Shown: positions 25,125 through 34,138 of the stretch, in pieces
How positions within the stretch are numbered: position 1 is the stretch's first letter
Layout of the letters: the number at the start of each line of letters is the position of its first letter
DNA from: Chromobacterium phragmitis
GTDB taxonomy: Bacteria > Pseudomonadota > Gammaproteobacteria > Burkholderiales > Chromobacteriaceae
Length of the DNA: 64,000 bases
Direction of reading: 5' to 3'
NCBI RefSeq assembly: GCF_003325475.1
Contig: NZ_CP029495.1
Location: forward strand, 3,224,001-3,288,000
Position numbers and translations under genes: made by a program
The notes under the pieces: generated by a model
Databases searched by the model: none
Seen by the model: only the letters and a program-made list of their open reading frames with translations
What the model was told of the DNA's origin: nothing

Positions 25125-28100
25125 TCAGTGCGGCTGGGCCGCTTCCGCCAGCGTCTTCTCCTCGCGGCGCGAGGCGATGAACATGTACATCGCCGGCACC
25201 ACGAACAGCGTGAACAGCGTGCCGATGGACAGGCCGGTGAAGATCACCAGGCCCATCGCGTAGCGGCCGGCCGCGCCGGCGCCGGAGGCGATCACCAGCG
25301 GAATCACGCCGAACACCATGGCCGCGGTGGTCATCAGGATGGGGCGCAGCCGGATGGAGGCCGCCTGCTCGATCGCTTCCCGCTTGGACAGGCCGGTCTT
25401 GCGCAGCTCGTTGGCCACTTCCACGATCAGAATGCCGTGTTTGCTGATCAGGCCCATCAGCGTCACCAGGCCCACCTCGGTGTAGATGTTGAGCGAGGAG
25501 AAGCCGAGGAAGATGAAAATCATCGCGCCGAACAGCGCCAGCGGCACCGACACCAGGATCACTACTGGGTCGCGGAAGCTCTCGAACAGCGCCGACAGCG
25601 CCAGGAACACGATGATCACCGCGAACAGCATGGTCACCAGGAAGCCGCCGGACTCCTGCATGAACTGGCGCGATTGGCCGGCGTAGTCCACCGAGTAGCC
25701 GCTGGGCGCCACCTCCTGCACGATGTCGCGCAGCGTTTGCAGCACCTCGCCCTGGGACGCGCCGGCCACGCCGGAGATGGTCACCGAATTGAGTTGCTGG
25801 AAGCGGGTGATGGACTGCGGCACCACGTCGTATTTCAGCGTGGCGACGGTGCCCAGCGGGATCATGCCGTTGGCCGGCGTCTTGATGTAGTAATCCAGCA
25901 GTTGGGACGGATTGAGGCGGTCCACTTGCAGCACCTGCGGAATCACCTTGTAGGAGCGGCCGTCGATGGAGAAGTAGTTGACGTAGCCGCCGCCCAGCGC
26001 CGCGGTCATCGCGTTGCCCACGTCTTGCTGGGTCAGGCCCAGCGCGGTGATCTTGTCGCGGTCCACCACCAGCGAGGCTTGCGGCTTGTCGATCTTCAGG
26101 TCTGCGTCCAGGAAGTAGAACTTGCCGGAGGCGCGCGCCTTGTCCAGCACTTGCTGCGCCACCTGGTTCAGGTTTTCGAACGGCTCTGTGGTGTTGACCA
26201 CGAACTGCACCGGCAGGCCGGAGGCGCCCGGCAGCGGGGGGAACTGGAAGGCCGCCACCCGCGCGCCGGCGATCTTGTTCCAGCGCGCCTGCAGGTCCAT
26301 CTGGATCTGGTGCGCGCTGCGCGAGCGCTGGTCCCAGGGCTTGAACAGCACGCCGCCTATGCCGGCGTTGATGGTGGGCACACCGGTGATCTGGAACATC
26401 TGCGTGTATTCCGGCGTGTCCTTGGCCACCTGGAACACCTGGTTGGCGTAGGTCTGCATCTGCTCGGAGGTGGCCGTGGGCGCGCCCACCACCTGGGACA
26501 GCACGATGCCCTGGTCCTCTTCCGGCGCCAGCTCGGATTTGGACATCTTGAACATCACGGCCAGCAGCGCGATCAGGATGGCGCCCATCACGATCAGCAC
26601 CGGCCAGGTGTGCAGCAGGCTGTGCAGCAGACGCTGGTAGCCGTGGCGCACGCGCTCGAAAGTCCGGTCGATGGCGTGGACGAAGGGGCTGTTGTCCATG
26701 TCGGCGTTGAAGAAGCGCGAACACATCATCGGCGACAAGGTCAGCGCCACCACGCCGGACACTGTCACCGCCGCCGCCAGCGTGAAGGCGAATTCGGTGA
26801 ACAGCGCGCCGGTGAGGCCGCCCTGGAAGCCGATCGGCACGTACACCGCCACCAGCACCACCGTCATCGCCAGGATGGGGCCGCCCAGCTCGCGCGCGGC
26901 GATGATGGAGGCCTCGAACGGCGACTTGCCCTCGCGCATGTGCCGGTCGACGTTTTCCACCACGATGATGGCGTCGTCCACCACCAGGCCGATGGCCAGC
27001 ACCAGCGCCAGCAGGGTCAGCAGGTTGATCGAGTAACCCAGCATCAGCATGATGAAGAAGGTGCCGACCAGCGACAGCGGCATCGCGATCACCGGCACCA
27101 CCACCGCGCGGAAGCTGCCCAGGAACAGGAAGATCACCACGGTCACGATCACCAGCGCTTCCAGCAGGGTTTTCACCACCTCGTGGATGGAGGTGTTGAT
27201 GAACTCGGTGGAGTCGTAGACGATCTGGCCGGTCAGCCCGGTGGGCAACTGCTGCTGGACGGCGGGGAAGGCCTTGCGCACCCGCGCCGCCACGTCGAGG
27301 ATGTTGGCTTCCGGCGCCACCTTGATGCCGATGAACACCGAGCGCACGCCGCTGAAGGCGACGTTGAAGTCGTAGTTTTCCGAGCCCAGCGTCACCGTGG
27401 CCACGTCTTCCAGCCGCACGATGGAGTCGCCGCTGCGCTTGACCGCCAGCTGTTTGAATTCTGCCACCGTGTGCAGGTCGGTGCCGGCGGTCAGCGGGAT
27501 AGTCACCATCTGGCCCTTGCTGGAGCCCAGCGCGGTCAGCGTGTTGTTGCTGGCCAGCGCGGCGCTGACGTCGGCGGCGGTGACGCCGTAGGCCGCCATC
27601 TTGGCCGAATCCAGCCAGGCGCGCAGCGCGAACTGGCGCGCGCCCAGGATTTCGGCGGTCTGCACGCCGGGCACCGAGTCCAGCTTGGGCTTGACCACCC
27701 GCACCAGGTAGTCGGTGACGTTGTTGGTGGGCAGCGTGTCGCTGTAGAAGCCCATGTACATCGCGTCGGTGGTCTGGCCGGTCTGCACCGTCAGCACCGG
27801 CTGCTGCGCTTGCGGCGGCAGCTGGTTCTTCACCGAGTTGACCTGGGTGGTGATCTCGGTCAGCGCGCGGTTGGCGTCGTAGTTCAGCCGCAGCGTGGCG
27901 GTGATGGTGGACACGCCGCTGGAACTGGTGGACGACAGGTAGTCGATGCCCTGGGCTTGGGCGATGGCGGACTCCAGCGGCTGGGTGATGAAGCCCGCTA
28001 CCGTTTTGGCGTCCGCGCCGTAGTAAGCGGTGGAGATGGTCACCACCGCGTTCTGCGTCTGCGGATACTGGTTGATCGGCAGGCCGAACAGCGAGCGCAG

Positions 28101-28175
28101 GCCCAGCACCACGATCAGCAGGCTGACCGTGGTGGCCAGCACCGGCCGCTTGATGAAGATGTCGGTGAAATTCAT
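25125..28175 (-). CDS. RND efflux permease, HAE1 family
   Basis: 1016 aa, the usual size of inner-membrane RND proton/drug antiporters. It opens with FTDIFIKRPVLATTVSLLIVV, typical of the first membrane helix. The fourth helix carries the two neighbouring Asp of the proton relay (LVVDDAIIVVEN), followed by the conserved downstream Arg/Gly-rich loop. Two large periplasmic loops and twelve membrane helices are apparent. The adaptor stop lies 9 bases upstream of this start. Together with the adaptor and the outer-membrane factor it makes a complete tripartite pump, most like MdtB/MexF/MuxB-type systems. The substrate cannot be assigned from sequence, and no regulator is adjacent. Confidence 0.93.
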   Translation of the reverse strand: MNFTDIFIKRPVLATTVSLLIVVLGLRSLFGLPINQYPQTQNAVVTISTAYYGADAKTVAGFITQPLESAIAQAQGIDYLSSTSSSGVSTITATLRLNYDANRALTEITTQVNSVKNQLPPQAQQPVLTVQTGQTTDAMYMGFYSDTLPTNNVTDYLVRVVKPKLDSVPGVQTAEILGARQFALRAWLDSAKMAAYGVTAADVSAALASNNTLTALGSSKGQMVTIPLTAGTDLHTVAEFKQLAVKRSGDSIVRLEDVATVTLGSENYDFNVAFSGVRSVFIGIKVAPEANILDVAARVRKAFPAVQQQLPTGLTGQIVYDSTEFINTSIHEVVKTLLEALVIVTVVIFLFLGSFRAVVVPVIAMPLSLVGTFFIMLMLGYSINLLTLLALVLAIGLVVDDAIIVVENVDRHMREGKSPFEASIIAARELGGPILAMTVVLVAVYVPIGFQGGLTGALFTEFAFTLAAAVTVSGVVALTLSPMMCSRFFNADMDNSPFVHAIDRTFERVRHGYQRLLHSLLHTWPVLIVMGAILIALLAVMFKMSKSELAPEEDQGIVLSQVVGAPTATSEQMQTYANQVFQVAKDTPEYTQMFQITGVPTINAGIGGVLFKPWDQRSRSAHQIQMDLQARWNKIAGARVAAFQFPPLPGASGLPVQFVVNTTEPFENLNQVAQQVLDKARASGKFYFLDADLKIDKPQASLVVDRDKITALGLTQQDVGNAMTAALGGGYVNYFSIDGRSYKVIPQVLQVDRLNPSQLLDYYIKTPANGMIPLGTVATLKYDVVPQSITRFQQLNSVTISGVAGASQGEVLQTLRDIVQEVAPSGYSVDYAGQSRQFMQESGGFLVTMLFAVIIVFLALSALFESFRDPVVILVSVPLALFGAMIFIFLGFSSLNIYTEVGLVTLMGLISKHGILIVEVANELRKTGLSKREAIEQAASIRLRPILMTTAAMVFGVIPLVIASGAGAAGRYAMGLVIFTGLSIGTLFTLFVVPAMYMFIASRREEKTLAEAAQPH

Positions 28176-28184
28176 GGCTCGGCC

Positions 28185-29291
28185 TCAGTGCTCTTGCGGC
28201 GTCGGGTTCGGATTGTCGGACGGCTGCACCGAATTGTTGACCGCGATCGGCGTGCCGGTCTTCAGTTTCAGCTGGCCGCTGGTCACCACTTCCTGGCCTT
28301 CCTTCAGGCCGCTGGTGATCGCCACCTGGTTGCCGCGGGTGTCGCCGGTGGTGACGAAGACCTGCTGCGCCTCGGGGCCGTTCTTGCCTGGTTTGACGAT
28401 GAACACGGTGGAACCGTACGGGTTGTAGGTGACGGCAGTCTGCGGCAGCGTCAGGCGGCTTTGCCGGCTGCCGATGTCGACGGCGGCGTTGGCGAACATG
28501 CCGGGCATCAGCTGGCGCTTGGGATTGGCGATGGTGGCCTGCACCTGCACATTGCGGGTGGCAGGGTCCACTTTGGGGTTGATCGCGCTGATGCGGCCGC
28601 GGAAGGTCTGGTCGCCGAAGGCGTCGCTCTTCACGTTGACCGGCTGGCCCAGGCGGATCTGGGCGATCTGGCGTTGCGGCAGGAAGAAGTCGATGTAGAC
28701 CGGGTCTATGGTCTGCAGGGTGACGATCTTCTCGCCGGCGTTCAGGTACTGGCCGGGATTGACGGCGGTGATGCCGACGCGGCCGGCGAACGGCGCGCGT
28801 ATCGTCTTCTTGGCCACTAGCGCCTCCTGCTGCGCCACCTGGGCCTTCTTGCTCTTCAGATCGGCCTCGTCGGCGTCGACCTGGGCCTGGCTGACGCCCT
28901 GGACCGCCAGCTGCGCGCGGTCGCGCTTCAGCGTGGTGGCCGCCAGCTCGGCGGCGGCTTGCAGCGCGCGCAGCTGGGCGACGTCGGCGTCGGCGTTCAG
29001 CTGCACCAGCACCTCGCCGGCCTTGACGTCCTGGCCGGATTTGAAGTGCAGGCTGCGCGCCTGGCCGGCCACCTCGCTGCTGATGTCCACGCCGTGGACG
29101 GCGGACAGCGTGCCCACCGACCCCAGCTGCGGCTGCCATTCCTGCATTTTGGCGACGGCGGTGGACACCGTCTGCGGCCCCGGCTTGGGCGAGCTGGCGA
29201 TCAGCTTCTGGATGTGGAGGAAAAAGCCCACGCCCAGCGCCAGCACCAGCAGCAGCACGCAGCCCAGCATGATCAACATTCGCTTGGTCAT
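28185..29291 (-). CDS. RND efflux periplasmic adaptor (membrane fusion protein)
   Basis: 368 aa. A single N-terminal anchor helix (MLIMLGCVLLLVLALGVGFF) is followed by the lipoyl/barrel-sandwich half (VDISSEVAGQARSLHFKSGQDVKAGEVL). A helical hairpin rich in Ala/Gln/Asp, the returning IRAPFAGRVGITAVNPGQYL motif and beta-barrel and membrane-proximal domains come next. It links the permease to the outer-membrane factor. The C-terminal tail is Pro/Asn-rich. The outer-membrane factor gene ends 79 bases upstream and the permease starts 9 bases downstream. Confidence 0.92.
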   Translation of the reverse strand: MTKRMLIMLGCVLLLVLALGVGFFLHIQKLIASSPKPGPQTVSTAVAKMQEWQPQLGSVGTLSAVHGVDISSEVAGQARSLHFKSGQDVKAGEVLVQLNADADVAQLRALQAAAELAATTLKRDRAQLAVQGVSQAQVDADEADLKSKKAQVAQQEALVAKKTIRAPFAGRVGITAVNPGQYLNAGEKIVTLQTIDPVYIDFFLPQRQIAQIRLGQPVNVKSDAFGDQTFRGRISAINPKVDPATRNVQVQATIANPKRQLMPGMFANAAVDIGSRQSRLTLPQTAVTYNPYGSTVFIVKPGKNGPEAQQVFVTTGDTRGNQVAITSGLKEGQEVVTSGQLKLKTGTPIAVNNSVQPSDNPNPTPQEH

Positions 29292-29370
29292 GATTTGTCT
29301 TCTCTATATGGCGATTCGAAATTGGCGCGCCCGCCGCGTGCGGCGGCGAACGATGTGTGTGTTCTGGGGG

Positions 29371-30861
29371 TCAGTTGGCCGCCGGTTGTTTCCACCAGCC
29401 GCCGCCCAGAGCCAGGAACAGCGCCGCGGTGTCGTTGTAGCGGGCGGCCTGGGCCTGGATCAGGCCGATGCGGGCCTGCTGGTAGCCGCGCTCGGCGTCC
29501 AGCAGCGCGAGATAGCTGATGCCGCCCAGCTTGTACTGCCGCGAGTGGACGTCCAGTGATTCTCGCGCCTGGGCCTCCGCTTCCGCCTGCGCCTTCAGCG
29601 CCTGGGCGTCCGAATCCACCGCCCGCAGGCTGTCGGCCACGTTCTGGAAGGCTTTCAGTACCGTGGCGCGGTATTGCGCCTCGGCCTGGCGGTAGGCGGC
29701 TTCGGCGGCGCGGCGCTTGGCGCTGAGCGCGCCGGCGTTGAACAGCGGCTGCAGCAGGCCGCCGGAGACGCCCCACAGCGTGTTGCCGACATCCATGCCG
29801 TTCATCACGGTGTGCTGGGTGCCGTAATTGCCGCTGAGCGTGATCTGCGGGTATTGGTTGGCGGCGGCCACGCCGACCTGGGCGCTGGCCTGGTGCAACA
29901 GCGCTTCGCTGGCGCGGATGTCCGGGCGCTGGCGGGCGAGGTCGGACGGCAGCGACACCGGCAGCTCGTCCGGCAGCTTCATCGACTCCAGCCGGAACTC
30001 CGGCAGTCCGCCTTCGCCGGGGAAACGCCCCGCCAGCGCCGCCAGCAGGTTGCGGGTCTGCGCCTGCGCCTTTTCCAATGGGGGGATCTGGGCGCGGGTC
30101 TGCGCCGCCAGCGTGCCCTGGCTCAGCGCCGCGGCGCGGGGCTGGGCGCCCAGCGCGACCTGCTTGTCGACGATGGCCAGCTGGGCCTCCTGCGCCTTCA
30201 GCAATTCGCGGGTGGCTTCCAGTTGGCCGCGCAGCGCCGCCTCCTGGACGGCGGCGGTCACCACGTTGGCGATCAGCGTCTGGTAGGCGGCCTCGGTCTG
30301 GAAGCGCTGGTAGTCCGCCGCCGCCATCAGGCCTTCCAGCTGGCGGCGGGAGCCGCCGAACACATCCAGGGTGTAGGACACGTTGATGGTGGCGTTGTAG
30401 ACGTTGAATTCGCTGGGGCTGCCGCCGCTGAGGATGGCGCGCTGGCGGCCGCCGCCCAGCTGGGCGTTGACGCTGGGGAACAGCAGGTTGCCGGAGGCGG
30501 CGTTGTAGTTTTCCCGCGCCTGGGCAAGAGCCGCCTGGGCGGCTTCCAGCGTGGGATTGCGCTCCAGCGCCGCTCGGATCAGCTGGTCCAGCTCCGGCGA
30601 GCGGAACAGTGTCCACCATTGCTCGGGCAGGTCGCCGCCGGACACCAACCGCTGGCTGGCGCCGGCCGGGCCGGCCTTGGCCGCGGCGGTGGCGTCTGGC
30701 AATGGCGTTTCGGCGTAGCCGTGTTTGGCGGCGTCGGGCAGCGCGGGGGACTTGAAGTCCGGGCCCACCGCGCAGCCCGCCTGGATCAGGATCAGGGACA
30801 GCAGGGCGAGGCGCATGCGCGCGCGGGGAGAACGCCCGCCGCGGGCCATCGGCCGCGGCAT
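29371..30861 (-). CDS. NodT-family outer-membrane efflux lipoprotein
   Basis: About 496 aa. The lipoprotein signal MRLALLSLILIQAGC leads into the family start AVGPDFKSPALP. Two repeats follow of the outer-membrane-factor pattern: long helical hairpins and YTLDVFGGSRRQLEG, then NYGTQHTVMNGMDVGNTLWGVSGGLLQPLFNAGALSAKRRAAEAAYRQ. This TolC-like trimer would form the outer-membrane duct for the pump. Start choice is uncertain: ATGs at 30861, 30849 and 30816 are in frame and none has a strong ribosome-binding site. It is the first gene of the efflux operon, which probably starts from the 110-base gap after the OpuAC-like gene. Confidence 0.88.
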   Translation of the reverse strand: MPRPMARGGRSPRARMRLALLSLILIQAGCAVGPDFKSPALPDAAKHGYAETPLPDATAAAKAGPAGASQRLVSGGDLPEQWWTLFRSPELDQLIRAALERNPTLEAAQAALAQARENYNAASGNLLFPSVNAQLGGGRQRAILSGGSPSEFNVYNATINVSYTLDVFGGSRRQLEGLMAAADYQRFQTEAAYQTLIANVVTAAVQEAALRGQLEATRELLKAQEAQLAIVDKQVALGAQPRAAALSQGTLAAQTRAQIPPLEKAQAQTRNLLAALAGRFPGEGGLPEFRLESMKLPDELPVSLPSDLARQRPDIRASEALLHQASAQVGVAAANQYPQITLSGNYGTQHTVMNGMDVGNTLWGVSGGLLQPLFNAGALSAKRRAAEAAYRQAEAQYRATVLKAFQNVADSLRAVDSDAQALKAQAEAEAQARESLDVHSRQYKLGGISYLALLDAERGYQQARIGLIQAQAARYNDTAALFLALGGGWWKQPAAN

Positions 30862-31098
30862 GGCGGAAGAAGGATTGGATCTGGAATACACGGCGTGCTC
30901 CTGAATGTGCAGGAACGCCGCGCGGCCATCAGCCGGTATCGCGGCCTTCCCTGATTTCTTCCCTTGCGACGGCTCGCGTTGACGGTGCAAGGGAATGAAC
31001 TTCGTATGCTCTATGGATTTTGCGCATATGTCTACTGGGTTGATGGTGTGGTTTTGTGAATGTCGTCTTGTTGAACATAATCGTCGCGCCGCGCGAGC

Positions 31099-31887
31099 TC
31101 ACCCGGCTTGGGTTGCGGATGAAGACAGCCATTGCCTGGCCGCCTCGTCGGGCGACAAGCCCTGCTTGCAGATCAGGTGGTCGAGCCGGGTCATGGCTTG
31201 ATTGCCCAGCCGCAACGCGCGCAAGTCGGCGATGGCCGCGGCGGAAAGACGGCGCAGCGCGTCCTTGCGGACGATGAGCGTCGCCTCGTCGCGGCCGCGC
31301 AGCAGGCCATCCGGATCGGCCAGTTCGCGGATGCGGTGGCGCCAGTGCAGATATTGTGGTTGCCACAGCGGCACCACCGCCCAGTCGCGGCGCGCGACGG
31401 CTTGTTCGAAGGCCGAGACGCAATCGTCCAGCGCGCCGTGGAGGAAGCGGTAGCCGGCCTCATGCAGCCGGTAGCGGTCCATGATCTCCAGCGAGAAGCG
31501 GCTGATGCCGGCGCCGGGATTGATGCCCTGTATGGTCTTGACCATGCGGGCCGCCACATCGGGCTTTGCCAGGTCAGCGATCTCGGCCACCGCATCGGCC
31601 GGCACGTAGTCCGGCACGCCCCACAGCGCGTAGGGCGCATACAACGCGGACATTTTTTCGATCTCGTCTTCGATGGGCGCGAGATAGCGGCCGTGGCTGC
31701 CGGGCAGCCAGGCGCTGCACAGCATGTCGCCCTGGCCGCTGGCCAGCAGTTCGAACGCGCGCTCGTGCGGCGCGCGCCATTGGCTGACGGCCACGCCATG
31801 TTTTTCCAGGACGGCGGCGATCACGGCGGCGCTGGCGGCGTGGAAGGACAGGTCTATCGTGACCAGCGTGATGTGGGGCGCGTTCAT
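31099..31887 (-). CDS. OpuAC-like glycine betaine/choline-binding protein without signal peptide
   Basis: 262 aa. The sequence resembles substrate-binding domains of quaternary-amine ABC transporters: WLPGSHGRYLAP carries the Trp and His/Tyr typical of betaine cages, and VPLWQPQYLHWRH repeats the aromatic pattern. The N-terminus (MNAPHITLVTIDLSFHAASAA) begins directly with the first strand. No Sec or lipoprotein signal is visible, and no ATPase or permease gene lies nearby. The protein is thus probably cytoplasmic, or a signal is missing. It is either a solitary sensor-like binding protein or part of a transporter encoded elsewhere. Confidence 0.78.
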   Translation of the reverse strand: MNAPHITLVTIDLSFHAASAAVIAAVLEKHGVAVSQWRAPHERAFELLASGQGDMLCSAWLPGSHGRYLAPIEDEIEKMSALYAPYALWGVPDYVPADAVAEIADLAKPDVAARMVKTIQGINPGAGISRFSLEIMDRYRLHEAGYRFLHGALDDCVSAFEQAVARRDWAVVPLWQPQYLHWRHRIRELADPDGLLRGRDEATLIVRKDALRRLSAAAIADLRALRLGNQAMTRLDHLICKQGLSPDEAARQWLSSSATQAG

Positions 31888-31942
31888 GCGGCTCCTGTCG
31901 GGAAAGGCCGCGAGGAGCGGCCGGGTTGAGCGTCGGGCGCGA

Positions 31943-32956
31943 TCAGAAGCCGCTGAGCACGATCTTGCCGCGAGCGGCGTTGCTTTCCAGCAGGGCGTGG
32001 GCGCGCTTGAGGTTGGCGGCGCTGATCGCGCCGAAGCGTTCGGTGGCGGTGCTTGCCACGATGCCGGCGTCCACCAGCTTCGCCAGTTCGGTCAGCAGCC
32101 TGTGCTGTTCGATCCGGTCGTCGGTGGCGAACATCGAGCGGGTGTACATGAACTCCCAGTGCAGCGAGATGCTTTTCGTTTTCAACGGCCGCGCGTCCAG
32201 CGTCGCCGGGTCGTCGATCAGCGCGAGCTTGCCTTGCGGCGCCAGCGCGGCGACGATCTCGTCGAAATGCTGGTCGGTTTGGTTCAGGCTGGCCACGTAT
32301 TCCACCTGCTCGATGCCTATCCGCTTCAGTTCCTGGCTCAAGGGCTGGTGGTGGTCGATCACGTGATGCGCGCCCAGTTCTTTGACCCAGGCCTGGGTTT
32401 CCGGCCGCGAGGCGGTGCCGATCACGGTGAGGCCGGTCAGGCGGCGGGCCAGCTGGACCAGGATGGAGCCGACGCCGCCGGCTGCGCCTACCACCAGCAG
32501 CCTCTTGCCGGATGGCTGGCTGTCGGCCAGAACTTGCAAGCGGTCGAACAGCAGTTCCCAAGCGGTGATGGCGGTCAGCGGCAGCGCGGCGGCGGTTTCG
32601 AAATCCAGGCTGTCCGGCATGCGGCCGACGATGTGCTCGTCCACCGCGTGCAGCTCGCTGTTGGCGCCGGGCCGGTGCAGCGCGCCGGCGTACCAGACGC
32701 GGTCGCCGGGGCGGAACAGCCTGGCCTTGTCGCCGACGGCGCGCACCACGCCGGCGACGTCCCAGCCCAGCACCTTGGCCTGGCCGGCTTCCGGCGCCAT
32801 ATGGGCGCGCACTTTCACATCGACCGGATTGACGGATATGGCCCGCACTTCCACCAACAGGTCATGCTCGCCGACTGCGGGGTCGGGCAACTGCACGTCC
32901 TGCAGCGCTTCGGGGTGGGAAATCGGCAGGCTCTGGTAATAGGCGACGGCTTTCAT
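31943..32956 (-). CDS. Zinc-binding alcohol dehydrogenase family protein, quinone-oxidoreductase type
   Basis: 337 aa MDR-superfamily oxidoreductase. The GroES-like N-terminal half has VRAISVNPVDVKVRAHM and VLGWDVAGVV. The Rossmann half has the NADPH-binding GAAGGVGSILVQLAR motif. The catalytic and structural zinc cysteines of true alcohol dehydrogenases are absent, so the 'zinc-binding' family name does not reflect metal content. It most resembles NADPH:quinone reductases of the ZADH group. It is divergent from a LysR-type regulator, which probably controls it in response to an electrophile or quinone; this is inference from layout. Confidence 0.88.
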   Translation of the reverse strand: MKAVAYYQSLPISHPEALQDVQLPDPAVGEHDLLVEVRAISVNPVDVKVRAHMAPEAGQAKVLGWDVAGVVRAVGDKARLFRPGDRVWYAGALHRPGANSELHAVDEHIVGRMPDSLDFETAAALPLTAITAWELLFDRLQVLADSQPSGKRLLVVGAAGGVGSILVQLARRLTGLTVIGTASRPETQAWVKELGAHHVIDHHQPLSQELKRIGIEQVEYVASLNQTDQHFDEIVAALAPQGKLALIDDPATLDARPLKTKSISLHWEFMYTRSMFATDDRIEQHRLLTELAKLVDAGIVASTATERFGAISAANLKRAHALLESNAARGKIVLSGF

Positions 32957-33027
32957 TTTGCTTTCCTCTGTTTCGCAAATGGGCGGCGGGAGGCCGCTTG
33001 CAGGATGCCTTGCATGGTATTGCTGTT

Positions 33028-33078
33028 TTGTTTTGAGAAAATCAGGCTAATATACAAATCAGTTTCAAAATTCATTTG
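33028..33078 (+). promoter_or_regulatory. Divergent promoter region with candidate LysR operator
   Basis: The 128-base gap between the oxidoreductase and lysR starts is AT-rich. TTGTTT (33028-33033), 17 bp and TATACA (33051-33056) form a possible promoter toward lysR. An inverted repeat CAAAT-N14-ATTTG at 33055-33078 overlaps the region just downstream, a reasonable site for autorepression. Confidence 0.45.
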
Positions 33079-33084
33079 ATAAAC

Positions 33085-34023
33085 ATGGTCAGACCGGACG
33101 ATTTGCAGATTTTCATCCGCGCGGCGGACAACGGCAGCCTGTCGGCCGCGGCGCGGCAACTGGACTTGAGTCCTGCGGTGGCCAGCGCCGGACTCAAGCG
33201 GCTGGAGGGCGAGCTGGGCGCGCAGCTGCTGGCGCGCTCTACCCGCAGCCTGAGGCTGACGCTGGCGGGGGAGCGCTATCTGGAGCACGCGCGGGCCGCG
33301 CTGGACGCGCTGCGCGCCGGCAGCCTGGCGCTGGAGCAGGATCGGCGCGAGTTGTCCGGCAGCATGTCGTTGTCCATGCCGTCCGATCTGGGGCGCAATC
33401 TGTTGCGGCCGTGGCTGGACGATTTTCTGCTGCAGCATCCCGGTTTGAGCTTGCAATTGCAGATCAGCGACCGCGTCGCCGACCTCTATCGCCAGCCGGT
33501 GGACGTGGCGCTGCGCTACGGCGTGCCGGAGGACTCCAGCCTGGTGGCGCTGCCGCTGGCGCCGGACAATCGCCGCGTGTTGTGCGCGTCGCCGGACTAC
33601 CTGGCCCGCCATGGCGAGCCGCAAACGCCGCAGGCGCTGCGCGGGCACGCTTGCTTGCGGCTGGTGCTGGGCGAGGCGGTGCACGAACGCTGGAGTTTCG
33701 AGCGCGGCGGCGAGCGGCAGACGGTGGCGGTATCCGGCCGTTGGCTAAGCGACGACGGCGAGATCGTCAGGCGCTGGGCGGTGGCGGGGCTGGGCATCGC
33801 CTACAAGTCCAGGCTGGACGTGCTGGACGACTTGCGGGCGGGGCGGCTGCGCCCCCTGCTGACCGCTTGCCAGACGGAGCCGACGCCGCTGTGCCTGGTG
33901 ACGCCGCACCGGCTGATGCTGTCGCCGGCGGTGGCGGCGCTGCGCGCGCATCTGCAACATTGCCTAGAACGGTATCTGGCGGAGCCGGCGGACGAGGCGG
34001 TCCGGCAGGGCGGTTCCGATTGA
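33085..34023 (+). CDS. LysR-family transcriptional regulator
   Basis: 312 aa. The N-terminal winged helix-turn-helix (DLQIFIRAADNGSLSAAARQLDLSPAVASAGLKRLEGELGAQL) is typical, followed by the effector-binding domain (LSLQLQISDRVADLYRQPVDVALRYG) of the CrgA/AaeR-like branch. The ATG at 33085 is preferred over a TTG at 33076; the ribosome-binding site is weak in both cases. The divergent quinone-oxidoreductase-like gene is the likely target. The C-terminus is Glu/Ala-rich. Confidence 0.92.
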   Translation: MVRPDDLQIFIRAADNGSLSAAARQLDLSPAVASAGLKRLEGELGAQLLARSTRSLRLTLAGERYLEHARAALDALRAGSLALEQDRRELSGSMSLSMPSDLGRNLLRPWLDDFLLQHPGLSLQLQISDRVADLYRQPVDVALRYGVPEDSSLVALPLAPDNRRVLCASPDYLARHGEPQTPQALRGHACLRLVLGEAVHERWSFERGGERQTVAVSGRWLSDDGEIVRRWAVAGLGIAYKSRLDVLDDLRAGRLRPLLTACQTEPTPLCLVTPHRLMLSPAVAALRAHLQHCLERYLAEPADEAVRQGGSD

Positions 34024-34138
34024 AACAAGTTTCCGGTGAGGAAAGGCGCGATGTGTATTTTCCGCAAGGATTCGGGCTATAATCGCGGCCTTGAATCCCT
34101 AACCTTGCGAATCCAGCATTCCAAGCCACAATTTCCAC

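Noticed and set aside
25044..28820. A 1258-codon plus-strand frame
   Set aside because: Antisense to the RND permease and adaptor; extreme His/Gln/Arg content, no fold.
24445..29139. A 1564-codon open frame on the minus strand
   Set aside because: Only the last 201 codons are mobA. The rest is a shifted-frame reading across the real RND permease and adaptor genes, full of Arg/Gly/Ala, caused by high GC.
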